Below are positions 33,455 to 42,286 of a stretch of 64,000 nucleotides of DNA, in pieces. The notes under the pieces were generated by a model. The model was not told the DNA's origin and ran no database searches. It was given only the letters and a program-made list of their open reading frames with translations. A program made the translations under genes and the position numbers. The DNA lies in contig JADJCM010000001.1 in assembly GCA_016703225.1 (NCBI GenBank), positions 62,001 to 126,000 of the forward strand, in the 5' to 3' direction. Origin of the DNA: Lysobacterales bacterium. GTDB lineage: Bacteria; Pseudomonadota; Gammaproteobacteria; Xanthomonadales; Ahniellaceae. The number at the start of each line of letters is the position of its first letter. Within the stretch, counting starts at the first letter, position 1.

Positions 33455-33778
33455 TGCGCATCCTGTTCGACCAGGGCACACCCGTGCCGCTGCGCGATGC
33501 CTTGATCGGTCACGAAGTCATCACCGCCTACGAAGCGGGATGGGCAACGTTGCGCAACGGCGAACTCTTGCTCGCCGCCGAGCAAGCCTGTTGCGAGGTG
33601 TTGCTCACCACCGACACGAACTTGCGCTACCAGCAGAATCTGGCTTCCAGGCAAATCGCGATCGTCGTGCTACGAACGACCCGCTGGCCGCGCATTCGTC
33701 AGCAGCTGCCCGCGCGTACTCGACGCCATCGCCCGCTGTAGGCGCGGCGCCTATCTGGAAGTCGAGTTCGATGCCTGA
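33454..33778 (+). CDS. DUF5615 PIN-like protein (toxin-like), probable frameshift near C-terminus
   Basis: The uninterrupted frame gives 95 residues ending at TAG 33741: MRILFDQGTPVPLRDALIGHEV, YEAGWATLRNGELLLAAEQ, VLLTTDTNLRYQQNL, IAIVVLRTTRWP. The first Asp, the Glu and the TTDTN Asp fit the PIN-like acidic site. One base earlier or later near 33718 the frame reads VLDAIARCRRGAYLEVEFDA and stops at 33778, which looks like the normal family C-terminus, so one base is probably wrong or mutated here. Predicted nuclease toxin of the pair with the DUF433 protein. Confidence 0.75.
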
Positions 33779-33795
33779 ATCCGTGCGGGCCATGC

Positions 33796-34338
33796 CTAAA
33801 ACCGATACGACAACCCGACCGTGAAGATCGCGTCGCCCCAGCCGTCCTGGCCGGGTTGGCCGGTGTCGTTGAGGTCGTAGCGGAAGCGCAGGTCGCCGCG
33901 CAGCAGCAGCTTGCCGTTGTCGGACAATTCCCAGGAGCCACCGGTGCCGACCTGCATCATCGCGTCGCGACCTTCGGTGATGCCGCTCGGCGCCTCGAAC
34001 TCGGAGACGCCGACGCCGACCAGGATGTAGGGGTCCCACAGCGGTTCGCGGTTCACTTCGAGGTAGTTGACCGCGAACGTGGTGTGGCTCAGGCCATAGT
34101 CCATCGAGAAGTCGAGCTGGTCGGCACCGAGTTCGAACTCGATCACGCGCTTGTCATCGAGCGTGCGCGACAGCGTCAGCACTTCGGCCGAGCCATCCAG
34201 CCGAAACGAGTTGTCGGTGATCATGCCGCCGATGCGCGCACCGAATTCCCATTGCGCGTCGTCACTCGCACGCGCTGCGGCGTTGCCTGCGAACAGCAGG
34301 GCGAGCACGACCAGGCAGTATCGAAGCACTTGTCTCAT
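33796..34338 (-). CDS. Outer-membrane beta-barrel protein
   Basis: 180 residues. Signal peptide of about 22 residues (YCLVVLALLFAGNAAARA), then alternating amphipathic strands (WEFGARIGGMITDN, DPYILVGVGVSEF, LLRGDLRFRYDL, DAIFTVGLSYRF) and a C-terminal Phe as required by the BAM machinery. Size fits an eight-stranded barrel like OmpW or the OmpA N-domain. Start overlaps the stop of the transporter gene upstream (ATGA at 34335-34338), so the two are co-translated. Confidence 0.82.
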   Translation of the reverse strand: MRQVLRYCLVVLALLFAGNAAARASDDAQWEFGARIGGMITDNSFRLDGSAEVLTLSRTLDDKRVIEFELGADQLDFSMDYGLSHTTFAVNYLEVNREPLWDPYILVGVGVSEFEAPSGITEGRDAMMQVGTGGSWELSDNGKLLLRGDLRFRYDLNDTGQPGQDGWGDAIFTVGLSYRF

Positions 34339-35576
34339 TCCGGATCCCTGCGTTGTTCCGATGATCGCACCGCGCGCCAACTGAACCACATCGTCGCCAG
34401 CGATGCGACCCCGGCCATGGCCGCAAAGGTCGCGACGCCGAATCCGATGCCGCGCAGGCCGAGCATGGCGAAGCTGGTCAGCACGTCGCCGGCACGCCAC
34501 ACCGCGGTGTCGATGAAGGCCTTGGACTTGTACCGCAGTTCGCGCGGCACGCGCGTGTACAGGCTGTCGCGCGCCGGTTGCACCAGGCCGTAGCCGCCGG
34601 CGCGCGAGATCACCATCGCCAGCATGGTCGTTTCCGCACCCGGCAAACAGCCCACCGCCGCCAACACCACGATGTTCATCGCCGCCGCGAACAGCAGCAC
34701 CGCCAGCGGCCCGAGGCGACTCATCAGCAGCGGCGCGAGCAGCAACTGGAAAATCATCTGCAGCCCGTTCGCGGCCTGGTCGATGCCGGCGAAGTACTCG
34801 GTGCGCGCGATCGCGGTGGTCAGTGTGTCGCGGGCGATGTCGGAATTGAGCGCGTAGAGCATGGTGCCGATGACATCGGAGAGCAGCATCAGGATCGCCA
34901 TCGCGCGCAGGAACGGATCACGCAGTACCTGCACCGCACCCGACCACAGCCCCCCGCCGATCGGCTGCTCGGCGATGCGCGCGTCGCGCCGCCCGTGCTG
35001 CTTCGCCCAATGCGTCAGTGCCAGCACGCACAGCAAGGCCGCACACAGCGCCAGCGCCGACATCCACATCAGCCCGGCGACACCGACCTGCCCGACCAGT
35101 TCCTTCGCCGCCGTCGGCCCGGCGATCGCACCGATGGTGCCGCCAATGCCGATCGGCCCGAACAGGCGGCGCGCCTGCTCGTCGGTGAACAGGTCGGCCA
35201 TGAAGCTCCAGAACACCGCAACCACGAACAGGTTGAACACGCTGACCCAGATGTAGAACCCGGCCGCGAGCAGGGTGCCGGGCGCATCGGTGCGCAGCAG
35301 CGGCGAGAACGCGACCATGCCGATCGCGAAGAAGGCGTAGGTCACCGGGATGAACACCCGGCGCGGATGACGCGCAACGATGGCGCCATAGAACGGCGTC
35401 AGCACCAGGGTGGCGAGAAAGGTGCCGGTCCACAGCCAGGGCAGCGCATCCGAGCCGCCCGCGGCGGCGCCGAGCTGCTCGCGCACCGGACGGATCAGGT
35501 AGTAGGAACCGAGCACGAGGAAGAAATACAGCGCCGCGATCGCCGCTGCCTGCACTTCGCGCAAGGCACCGGACAT
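34335..35576 (-). CDS. MFS / ATP-ADP-translocase-like membrane transporter
   Basis: 413 residues from the ATG at 35576, with about 12 membrane helices. YYLIRPVREQLG near the start and SDVIGTMLYALNSDIARD, PARDSLYTRVPRELRYKSKAFIDTAVWRAGD near the end are typical of the Npt1/Npt2-like (COG3202) group. In intracellular bacteria these exchange nucleotides; free-living members are of unknown substrate. An upstream in-frame GTG (VAQSQQVQAAQ) could add 14 residues. Coupled to the beta-barrel gene by ATGA. Confidence 0.8.
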   Translation of the reverse strand: MSGALREVQAAAIAALYFFLVLGSYYLIRPVREQLGAAAGGSDALPWLWTGTFLATLVLTPFYGAIVARHPRRVFIPVTYAFFAIGMVAFSPLLRTDAPGTLLAAGFYIWVSVFNLFVVAVFWSFMADLFTDEQARRLFGPIGIGGTIGAIAGPTAAKELVGQVGVAGLMWMSALALCAALLCVLALTHWAKQHGRRDARIAEQPIGGGLWSGAVQVLRDPFLRAMAILMLLSDVIGTMLYALNSDIARDTLTTAIARTEYFAGIDQAANGLQMIFQLLLAPLLMSRLGPLAVLLFAAAMNIVVLAAVGCLPGAETTMLAMVISRAGGYGLVQPARDSLYTRVPRELRYKSKAFIDTAVWRAGDVLTSFAMLGLRGIGFGVATFAAMAGVASLATMWFSWRAVRSSEQRRDPE

Positions 35577-35669
35577 CCGCGACGCCTGCGCCGCTTGCAC
35601 CTGCTGCGATTGCGCCACGGGAACCCGAAGATCGAACCGGGACGCAGTGTAGCGGCCCCGGCTTGCACG

Positions 35670-35675
35670 TACACT
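35670..35675 (+). promoter_or_regulatory. -10 box TACACT, probable leaderless mRNA for MOSC gene
   Basis: TACACT, six bases, ATG at 35682, with a TTGCAC just upstream that overlaps too closely to be a -35. Same geometry as at 21862. Confidence 0.5.
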
Positions 35676-35681
35676 CGGGGC

Positions 35682-36477
35682 ATGAAGCTCGCATCGATCC
35701 ATGTCTATCCGGTCAAGTCCATGCGCGGCCTCGCGCTCAACGAGGCCCGAGTCGAAACGCGCGGCCTGCAGCACGATCGCCGCTGGATGCTGGTCGATGG
35801 CAAGAACCGCTTTGTCACTGCGCGCCAGCATCCGCTGCTGCTGCACTTCGCGGCGGAATCGATCCGCGATGGCCTGGTGCTGTTCGCGCCCGATGGCAGC
35901 GCACGCGCCGTGGCCGAACCGCCTGCAAGCGCCCCCACGCTCGCGGTCGGGATCTGGAAGTCTTCGAGCCCGGCGCGGCTCGCCGACGCCGCGACCAACG
36001 AATGGTTGTCGCACCATCTCGGGTTCGCGGTGCGGCTGGTGCATGGCGGAGGACTGCCTGCGCGCGGTGGCCGCCGAGTGGTCCGAGCCCGGCGACTTCG
36101 TCAGCTTCGCCGACGGTTTTCCGCTGCTGCTGATCGGCAGTGCCTCGCTCGATCTGCTGAACTCGAAACTGGCGCAACCGGTGTCGATGACGAACTTCCG
36201 TCCCAGCATCGTGGTGCAGACGCGCGAGGCGCATGTCGAGGATCGCTGGCGCCGCATCCGCATCGGCGCCGCCAGATTCGCCATCGTCAAACCCTGCACG
36301 CGCTGCATCCTCACCACCATCGACCCGGACACCGCGATCGCCGCCGCCGACGGCGAACCGCTGGCGACGCTGCGCGGCTATCGGCGCGAAGCCATCGGCG
36401 TCACCTTCGGCCAGAACCTGCTGGTGCGCGCGACCGGCCGCATCACCACCGGCATGGCGGTCGAGGTGATCGAATGA
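35682..36477 (+). CDS. MOSC-domain protein (one frameshift)
   Basis: N-terminal MOSC beta-barrel domain (IHVYPVKSMRGLALNEARVETRGLQHDRRWMLVD) and C-terminal MOSC domain (GDFVSFADGFPLLLIGSASLDLLNSKL, MTNFRPSIVV, KPCTRCILTTID). About 264 residues when one base is corrected near 36048, where FAVRLVH must join MAEDCLRAV. Members of this family (YcbX/mARC-like) bind molybdenum cofactor and reduce N-hydroxylated compounds or deliver sulfur. The Cys in KPCTRC is the likely Mo ligand. The reading frame is otherwise clean, so an isolated indel or read error. Confidence 0.82.
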
Positions 36478-36529
36478 AACTGCGCCGAGCATTGGCCCGG
36501 CGCGCCCGCTGAGCCGGAGCAAACCGCCC

Positions 36530-38110
36530 GTGAGCTACGACTACATCATCATCGGTGCCGGCTCCGCGGGTTGCGTGCTCGCGCACCGGCTCTCGGCCAA
36601 CCCGAACACGCGCGTGCTGCTGCTCGAAGCCGGCCCGCGCGACTGGAACCCGCTGATCCACATGCCAGCGGGATTCTCGAAACTGATCTCGCGCAAGGGC
36701 CTGAACTGGGACTACGGCACCGAACCCGAACCGCAACTCGACCAGCGCCGCCTGTGGTGGCCACGCGGCAAGGTGCTCGGCGGTTCCAGCTCGATCAACG
36801 CGATGTGCTACATCCGCGGCCATGCGCGCGACTACGACGATTGGTCGGCGCTCGGCGCGCCCGGCTGGGACTGGAACTCGGTGCTGCCGTATTTCAGGCG
36901 CGCCGAACACAACGCGCGCGGTGCCGATGCACTCCATGGCAACCAGGGGCCACTTTGGGTCAGCGACCTGCGCCATCACAATCCGCTGTCGTCGGTCCTC
37001 CTTGATGCCGCCGTCGAACTCGGCTTCGAGCGCAATGCCGACTTCAACGGCGCACGCATGGAGGGCTTCGGCTTCTACCAGGTGACGCAGCAGGACGGCC
37101 GCCGCTGCAGCAGCGCCGCCGCCTACCTGACTGCCGCGCGCGGGCGCGACAACCTGGTCGTGCAACCCGGCGCCCGCGTCGAACGTGTGCGGATCGAACG
37201 CGGTCGCGCCGTCGCGGTCGAGTACCGCCACCGCGGCGAGCGCGTGCGCGTCGAGGCCGCGCGCGAAATCCTGCTCGCCGGCGGCGCCATCAACTCGCCG
37301 CAACTGCTGCTGCTCTCCGGCATCGGCGCCGGCGACGAACTGCGCCGGCACGGCATCGAGCCGAAGCACGACCTGCCCGGGGTCGGGCGCAACCTGCACG
37401 ACCACCTCGACGCATGCACCATCTTCCACTGTCTGCAGCCGCTCAGCTATGACCACGCCAACGAGCTGTGGATCGGCCTGCAATACGCGTTGCTGCGCAA
37501 GGGACCAGGCACCTCGAACATCGCCGAGGCCGGCGGTTTCGTACGCTCGTCCCTGGCACCGGATGAACGCCCCGACCTCCAGTTCCACTTCGTGCCGGCG
37601 ATCCTCGACGACCATGGCCGCAAGCGCCATCCCGGCCACGGCATGACCCTGCACGCCTGCCATCTGCAGCCGCGCTCGCGCGGACGCATCGAACTGGCCA
37701 GCGCCGATCCGCTGGCACCGCCGCGCATCTTCGCCAATTACCTCGGCGACGCCGACGGCTTTGATCGTCGCGTGCTGGTCGAGGCGGTACGCCTGTCGCG
37801 ACGTCTGTTCCAGGCGCGCGCGTTCGATGCTTACCGCGGCGCCGAGATGTTCCCCGGCGATGGCGACGATTCCGAAGCGGCGATCAGCGCCTTCCTCAGC
37901 CGCAAGTCGGAGACCGTGTACCACCCGGTCGGCAGCTGTCGCATGGGTAGCGACGCGCTCGCGGTGGTCGACCCACATCTGCGTGTGCGCGGCATTGAGG
38001 CCCTGCGCGTGATCGATGCCTCGGTGATGCCGAAGATCGTCAGCGGCAACACCAACGCCCCGACCATCATGATCGCCGAACGCGCAAGTGATCTGATTCT
38101 TGGCGAATGA
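36530..38110 (+). CDS. GMC-family FAD oxidoreductase (choline/alcohol dehydrogenase type)
   Basis: 526 residues. Starts GTG 36530 with CCGGAG 11 nt before. FAD-binding GAGSAGC at residues 9-15, LLLEAGP, GGSSSINAMCYIRGH (GMC signature 1), GAINSPQLLLLSGIG (signature 2), and the C-terminal YHPVGSCRMG with the His, then SGNTNAPTIMIAERASD. Complete. Substrate cannot be told from sequence; choline dehydrogenase or a broad alcohol dehydrogenase are the nearest types. 53 bp after the MOSC gene. Confidence 0.9.
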   Translation: MSYDYIIIGAGSAGCVLAHRLSANPNTRVLLLEAGPRDWNPLIHMPAGFSKLISRKGLNWDYGTEPEPQLDQRRLWWPRGKVLGGSSSINAMCYIRGHARDYDDWSALGAPGWDWNSVLPYFRRAEHNARGADALHGNQGPLWVSDLRHHNPLSSVLLDAAVELGFERNADFNGARMEGFGFYQVTQQDGRRCSSAAAYLTAARGRDNLVVQPGARVERVRIERGRAVAVEYRHRGERVRVEAAREILLAGGAINSPQLLLLSGIGAGDELRRHGIEPKHDLPGVGRNLHDHLDACTIFHCLQPLSYDHANELWIGLQYALLRKGPGTSNIAEAGGFVRSSLAPDERPDLQFHFVPAILDDHGRKRHPGHGMTLHACHLQPRSRGRIELASADPLAPPRIFANYLGDADGFDRRVLVEAVRLSRRLFQARAFDAYRGAEMFPGDGDDSEAAISAFLSRKSETVYHPVGSCRMGSDALAVVDPHLRVRGIEALRVIDASVMPKIVSGNTNAPTIMIAERASDLILGE

Positions 38111-38135
38111 GGGGAGCGTTTCCGCAAGTCCGCCC

Positions 38136-38228
38136 TCATCCCCGGCCCTTCTCCCGGTGGGAGAAGGGAGACCAGAGAGCGCGCTTCCCTTCTCCCACCG
38201 GGAGAAGGTGGCCCGCAGGGCCGGATGA
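38136..38228. repeat. Compound hairpin repeat (CCCTTCTCCC...GGGAGAAGGG)
   Basis: Two stem-loops in tandem (CCCTTCTCCC-ggt-GGGAGAAGGG, then CCTTCTCCC-acc-GGGAGAAGG), enclosed by a longer inverted repeat (CCTCATCC...GGATGAGG). It is an intergenic element of the kind scattered in proteobacterial genomes, between two convergent genes, and could act as a bidirectional terminator. Confidence 0.75.
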
Positions 38229-38242
38229 GGGAGGCTTTGCCG

Positions 38243-40201
38243 TCAGCGCGAGAGCATCGGCGGCAGCGGGCAATGGATGGCGGCGCAGGCGACGCGCAGC
38301 AGTTCCGACTCGGCCACGGTGATGCGTCCGTCGTGGCTGATGCTGGTCACCATCGCCTCGATCAGCAGCTGCTTGCCGGCGGAATCGAGCTGATCGAGCG
38401 CGGACAGGGCCGGCACCAGCGAGAGGTGCCATCCGCTGCTGTCCGGCATGCTCACGCCGCGCTGGCCGTAAAGCATCTGCATGCCGGCCTGGAAGCCGCG
38501 TTGGGCATCGACCGTGCTGTCGTGGCCGGCGTGTGCGAGCACCGCGAACAGCAGCGCCGTCTCGGCCTCGCACTGCACCAGCTTGCGCCGACCGATCACG
38601 CGCGCGCGCGCCGGATCGAGCGCCTCGATGACGTGGATCGAGACCAGCCGCGCCAGGCAGAACTCGAACAGGCCCTGCTGGCCGTCGGCATGAATCAGGC
38701 GATCGATCAGCTGCACAAACTCGTTCAACCACGGCCGCGGATGCCGACGCAGCGCCGGGAACGCGATCGCCGCGAGCGGCATGCGCTGCATCGGATGCAG
38801 AGCATCGATCGCCTCGCGCATCAGCCGCGTTTCGGCTTCGGCCTCGGGCCCGAGCTGCGCCACGATCATCGCGCTCTGCGCGGCACGGATGTCGGCGTCG
38901 CGATCAAGCAGCAAGGCGCAGATCACGCGGTCGGCAGTGCGCTGCGCGCGCGCGGCTGCGAGCAGCAGCGGCGGAATGCGATTCTGGATGTTGTCGGCGG
39001 TGGCGAAGTCGTCTTGCCGCGGCGCGCCGACCTGATTGGCGACGATGCTCGGCTGCACCGCGATGTCGCTGCGCGCATCCGGCAAGGGCGGTGGCCCCTG
39101 GGTCGACCCGGTCGCGGGGGCACTGGCGAGTCCAACGCCGGCAGCATCGTCGAGCGCGAGCACGTCCAGCGGCTGCGACCACTGCTTCGCGATCGCCGCG
39201 AACTGCTCCGGCTTGAACTGCTTGTCCAGACGCTGGATCCGATCGAGCAGCGGCGGATGGGTCGCGAACATCGAGGAGAAGTTCATGCCCGACCCAAACA
39301 GCATGTGGCTGACTTCCTCGACTTCGGCGTTGTCGATTTTCGAACCCTGCGGCAGCCCGCCCACTTTCTTCAATGCCCCGGCCAGGCCCTCGGTCTGGCG
39401 CGTGAACTGCACCGCCGAGGCGTCGGCCAGGAACTCGCGCGAGCGCGACACCCCGGCCTTGATCCAGCGTCCGAAGAACACGCCGACATAGCCGATGATC
39501 ATCACCGCCAGCGCGATCACGAAGATTGGCACGGTGCCCTTGCTGTCGCGCGCATGGCGCATGCCTTCGAGGATCTTGCGGCCGATGATGCCGATTACCA
39601 GGATGCCGAACAGCAGGCCCATCAGGCGGATGTTCAGGCGCATGTCGCCGTTGAGGATGTGGCTGAACTCATGCGCGACCACGCCCTGCAACTCGTCGCG
39701 CTTGAGCTTTTCCAGCGCGCCGCGGGTGACGGCGATGGCCGCATCGGCCGGCGTGTAGCCAGCGGCGAAGGCATTGATGCCGGACTCCTGTTCGAGCACG
39801 TAGATCTCGGGCACCGGCACGCCCGAGGCGATCGCGATCTCCTCGACCACATTGCGCAGGCGGCGATAGTGCGGATTGTTGGTCTCGGCCGAAATCAGCG
39901 TGCCGCCGAGCGACTGCGCGACGGTGCCGCCGCCCGACCGCAAACTTCCGATCTTGAACAGTGACGCCAGCGCGATCACCGCCCCCACGATCAGGCTGAT
40001 GCCGAGCAGTGCACCGCTGTGCTGGGCGATGATCTCGCCGGCGGAGAGGTTGGCGGCGCGAGCCTCGTCCGCATTCGCCAGCATCGCGATGACGATGACC
40101 AGATCGATCGCGGCGATGATCGCCAGCACCGCGAGCACGAACAGCACGATCAACCGCTTCGACTGCTTGCGGGCCTGATGCTGGAGTTCGAAGAAGTTCA
40201 T
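38243..40201 (-). CDS. M48-family (HtpX-like) membrane metalloprotease
   Basis: 652 residues. Two N-terminal membrane helices (LIVLFVLAVLAIIAAIDLVIVIAML; LLGISLIVGAVIALASL), the zinc site VVAHEFSH (H177-H181), two more helices (LMGLLFGILVIGIIG, FVIALAVMIIGYVGVFF), the third ligand region SREFLADASAV, and FATHPPLLDRIQRL. The C-terminal 300 residues are an added cytoplasmic extension without known domain. It is the partner of the LemA-family gene upstream; LemA plus M48 pairs are widespread. Role: envelope protein quality control. Confidence 0.88.
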   Translation of the reverse strand: MNFFELQHQARKQSKRLIVLFVLAVLAIIAAIDLVIVIAMLANADEARAANLSAGEIIAQHSGALLGISLIVGAVIALASLFKIGSLRSGGGTVAQSLGGTLISAETNNPHYRRLRNVVEEIAIASGVPVPEIYVLEQESGINAFAAGYTPADAAIAVTRGALEKLKRDELQGVVAHEFSHILNGDMRLNIRLMGLLFGILVIGIIGRKILEGMRHARDSKGTVPIFVIALAVMIIGYVGVFFGRWIKAGVSRSREFLADASAVQFTRQTEGLAGALKKVGGLPQGSKIDNAEVEEVSHMLFGSGMNFSSMFATHPPLLDRIQRLDKQFKPEQFAAIAKQWSQPLDVLALDDAAGVGLASAPATGSTQGPPPLPDARSDIAVQPSIVANQVGAPRQDDFATADNIQNRIPPLLLAAARAQRTADRVICALLLDRDADIRAAQSAMIVAQLGPEAEAETRLMREAIDALHPMQRMPLAAIAFPALRRHPRPWLNEFVQLIDRLIHADGQQGLFEFCLARLVSIHVIEALDPARARVIGRRKLVQCEAETALLFAVLAHAGHDSTVDAQRGFQAGMQMLYGQRGVSMPDSSGWHLSLVPALSALDQLDSAGKQLLIEAMVTSISHDGRITVAESELLRVACAAIHCPLPPMLSR

Positions 40202-40241
40202 GCGTTCGCCCCGCGTCTTTCGAAGGGCGACAGCCAACCAA

Positions 40242-40312
40242 CCCCGTTCGCCCTGAGCCTGTCGAAGGGCGTGTTCAGCGGCCGGGCTTCGACAAGCTCA
40301 GCCCGAACGGGG
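40242..40312. repeat. Long inverted repeat (CCCCGTTCG...CGAACGGGG)
   Basis: Arms of 26 bp (40242-40267 and 40287-40312; CTGAGCCTGTCGAAG against CTTCGACAAGCTCAG) with a 19-base loop. This is a dispersed hairpin found in many proteobacterial genomes. It lies between the LemA gene and the M48 gene and could reduce read-through or stabilise the upstream message. Confidence 0.8.
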
Positions 40313-40359
40313 CATTGCGCGCATGATCCGTCTCAGCTCGACCTAACACGGCCAGAAGC

Positions 40360-40950
40360 TCAGTCGAACTTCACCTTGACCGCTTCGCGCTTGACCGCAT
40401 CTTCGATCTGCAGCAGCGCGGCTTCCTTGAAGTTGAACATGCCGGCGATGATGTTGTTCGGGAACACGTCGCGGCTGACGTTGTAGCCCATCACCGAGTC
40501 GTTGAAGGCCTGGCGCGCGAACGCGACCTTGTTCTCGGTCGAGGTCAGTTCCTCGCTCACCTGCATCATGTTCTGGTTGGCCTTCAGGTCCGGATAGGCC
40601 TCGACCACCACCATCAGCTTGCTCAGCGCCCCGGCCAGCTGGCCTTCGGAGGCAGCAAGGTTCTGCATCGCCGCCGCGTCGCCGGGGTGCGCCTGCGCCG
40701 CCTTCAGACCGCTGACCGCGGCATTGCGCGCGGCGACCACGGCTTCGAGGGTGCCGGCCTCGTGCTTCATGTAGGCCTTGGCGGTCTCGACCAGGTTCGG
40801 GATCAGGTCGTAACGACGGGTCAGTTGCACGTCGATCTGGGCGAACGCGTTCTCGTAGCCGCGGCGGGCGCGGATCAGGCCGTTGTAGATGCCGATCACC
40901 CAGAAGGCCACCACCGCCACCAGCACCAAAAGGATCAACAAACCCATCAT
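40360..40950 (-). CDS. lemA: LemA-family protein
   Basis: 196 residues, normal length. One N-terminal membrane helix (LLILLVLVAVVAFWVIGIYNGLI), then the LemA helical bundle: RRGYENAFAQIDVQLTRRYDLIPNLVETAKAYMKHE, LKANQNMMQVSEELTSTENKVAFARQAFND, YNVSRDVFPNNIIAGMF. Start at ATG ATG 40950/40947, with GGAGGG upstream. Upstream of the M48 protease gene. Confidence 0.92.
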   Translation of the reverse strand: MMGLLILLVLVAVVAFWVIGIYNGLIRARRGYENAFAQIDVQLTRRYDLIPNLVETAKAYMKHEAGTLEAVVAARNAAVSGLKAAQAHPGDAAAMQNLAASEGQLAGALSKLMVVVEAYPDLKANQNMMQVSEELTSTENKVAFARQAFNDSVMGYNVSRDVFPNNIIAGMFNFKEAALLQIEDAVKREAVKVKFD

Positions 40951-41003
40951 TGCCCTGCCCTCCGCCTGTGATGAAACGGGCCGCATTGCACCAGACTGCT
41001 TGC

Positions 41004-41009
41004 TAGAAT
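41004..41009 (+). promoter_or_regulatory. Extended -10 promoter (TGCTAGAAT)
   Basis: TGC before TAGAAT forms an extended -10, about 24 bases before the ATG at 41033 of the serine hydrolase gene. A TTGCAC lies upstream but too close to act as a normal -35. Confidence 0.4.
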
Positions 41010-41032
41010 CGCGGCGTCCACACGAGCATAAC

Positions 41033-42274
41033 ATGGGCGTTTTACGAAGCTTTGCATCCGTCGCCGGCACCGCCAGCCTCGCCCTGATGGCCGCTGCCAC
41101 CGCGTCTGCGGCCAACACCGGCGCCGCCGCCAATGGCGTTGCAGACGCTGCGATCGTGGCTGAGTTCGAGCGCCTCAGCGATGCCGTGATGCGTACCGGG
41201 CAGACACCGGCGCTGGCCGCCGTGGTCGTGCGCGATGGCGCCATCGTCAGCTTGCGCGGCCTCGGCATCTCCGAACAGGGCAAGCGCGTCGTGGCCGGAC
41301 CCGACACCGTCTTCCGCATCGCCTCGCTGTCCAAGTCGTTCGCGGCCTCATTGACGGCGTTGCTGGTGAACGAGCGTGCGCTGCAATGGGAAGACCGCGT
41401 CCAGGACCTGGTGCCGGCACTGCTGTTGAAAGACATCGAAGGTGCCGGCCGACTGCGCATCGACGACTTGCTCAGCCATCGCTCCGGCCTGCCGCACAAC
41501 ACCCTCGATCGCGCGCTCGAAGCCGACTCGCCATATCCATTGCTGGTCGAACAGCTGGATGAAGTCACGCCGGTGTGCTCGGTCGGCAGCTGCTACAGCT
41601 ACCAGAACATCGCTTTCAGCCTGATCGGCGACGTGACCTTCGCGGTCACCGGCGACTTCTTCACGCACCAGGTCGAGAAGCGCATCTTCCATCCGCTCGG
41701 CATGGAAACCGCCACCTATGGGCGCGACGCACTCGAGTCCAGCGGCGACTGGGCGCGGCCGCATGTGAAGCGCAGCGGTCGCTGGCAGTCGGTCTATCCG
41801 AAGCTCACCTACTACCGCATTCCGCCCGCAGCCGGCGTCAATGCCAGTGCGCGCGATCTCGGGCAGTGGATGCTGGCGCACCTCGGCCACGCACCGGAAG
41901 TGCTCGACAGCGAGTTGCTCGCCACCCTGCATGCGCCGCAGATCGACACCCCCGGCGAAGTACTCGGCTCGCCCTGGCGCCGTCAACGCGTGCGCACGGC
42001 TTCCTACGCGCTGGGCTGGCGCGTGTTCGACTACAGCGGCCATCGCATGATTTTCCACGCCGGTGCAGTGCAGGGCTATCGCGCCGCGCTGGCGATGCTG
42101 CCCGACCACGACTTCGGCGTGGCGCTGCTCTGGAACAGCGAGTCCGCGGTGCCCGCGGGACTGCTGCCCACCCTGATCGACCGCGAGCTCGAATTGCCGG
42201 CGCGCGACTGGCTGCAACTCGATCGACTGACGCCGCGTCCAGCGGCGCGGCGCAAACGCGTTGCCAACCCCTGA
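41033..42274 (+). CDS. Secreted serine hydrolase (class C beta-lactamase / DD-peptidase family)
   Basis: 413 residues. Signal peptide of about 27 residues (LALMAAATASAAN). Catalytic motifs in order: SLSK (S98, K101), Y-Q-N (Y190, N192), H-A-G (H342). Also HRSGLPHNTL and HPLGMETATYG, common in this family. The HxG instead of KTG triad is usual for esterase-like or peptidase-like members, so a cell-wall or ester substrate is more likely than a beta-lactam. The GPP34 gene follows after 12 bp, probably in one transcript. Confidence 0.9.
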   Translation: MGVLRSFASVAGTASLALMAAATASAANTGAAANGVADAAIVAEFERLSDAVMRTGQTPALAAVVVRDGAIVSLRGLGISEQGKRVVAGPDTVFRIASLSKSFAASLTALLVNERALQWEDRVQDLVPALLLKDIEGAGRLRIDDLLSHRSGLPHNTLDRALEADSPYPLLVEQLDEVTPVCSVGSCYSYQNIAFSLIGDVTFAVTGDFFTHQVEKRIFHPLGMETATYGRDALESSGDWARPHVKRSGRWQSVYPKLTYYRIPPAAGVNASARDLGQWMLAHLGHAPEVLDSELLATLHAPQIDTPGEVLGSPWRRQRVRTASYALGWRVFDYSGHRMIFHAGAVQGYRAALAMLPDHDFGVALLWNSESAVPAGLLPTLIDRELELPARDWLQLDRLTPRPAARRKRVANP

Positions 42275-42286
42275 CGGCGCATCGCC

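Noticed and set aside
38225..39964. A 579-codon plus-strand frame opposite the M48 protease gene
   Set aside because: Antisense of a gene with HEFSH site and membrane helices; no features of its own.
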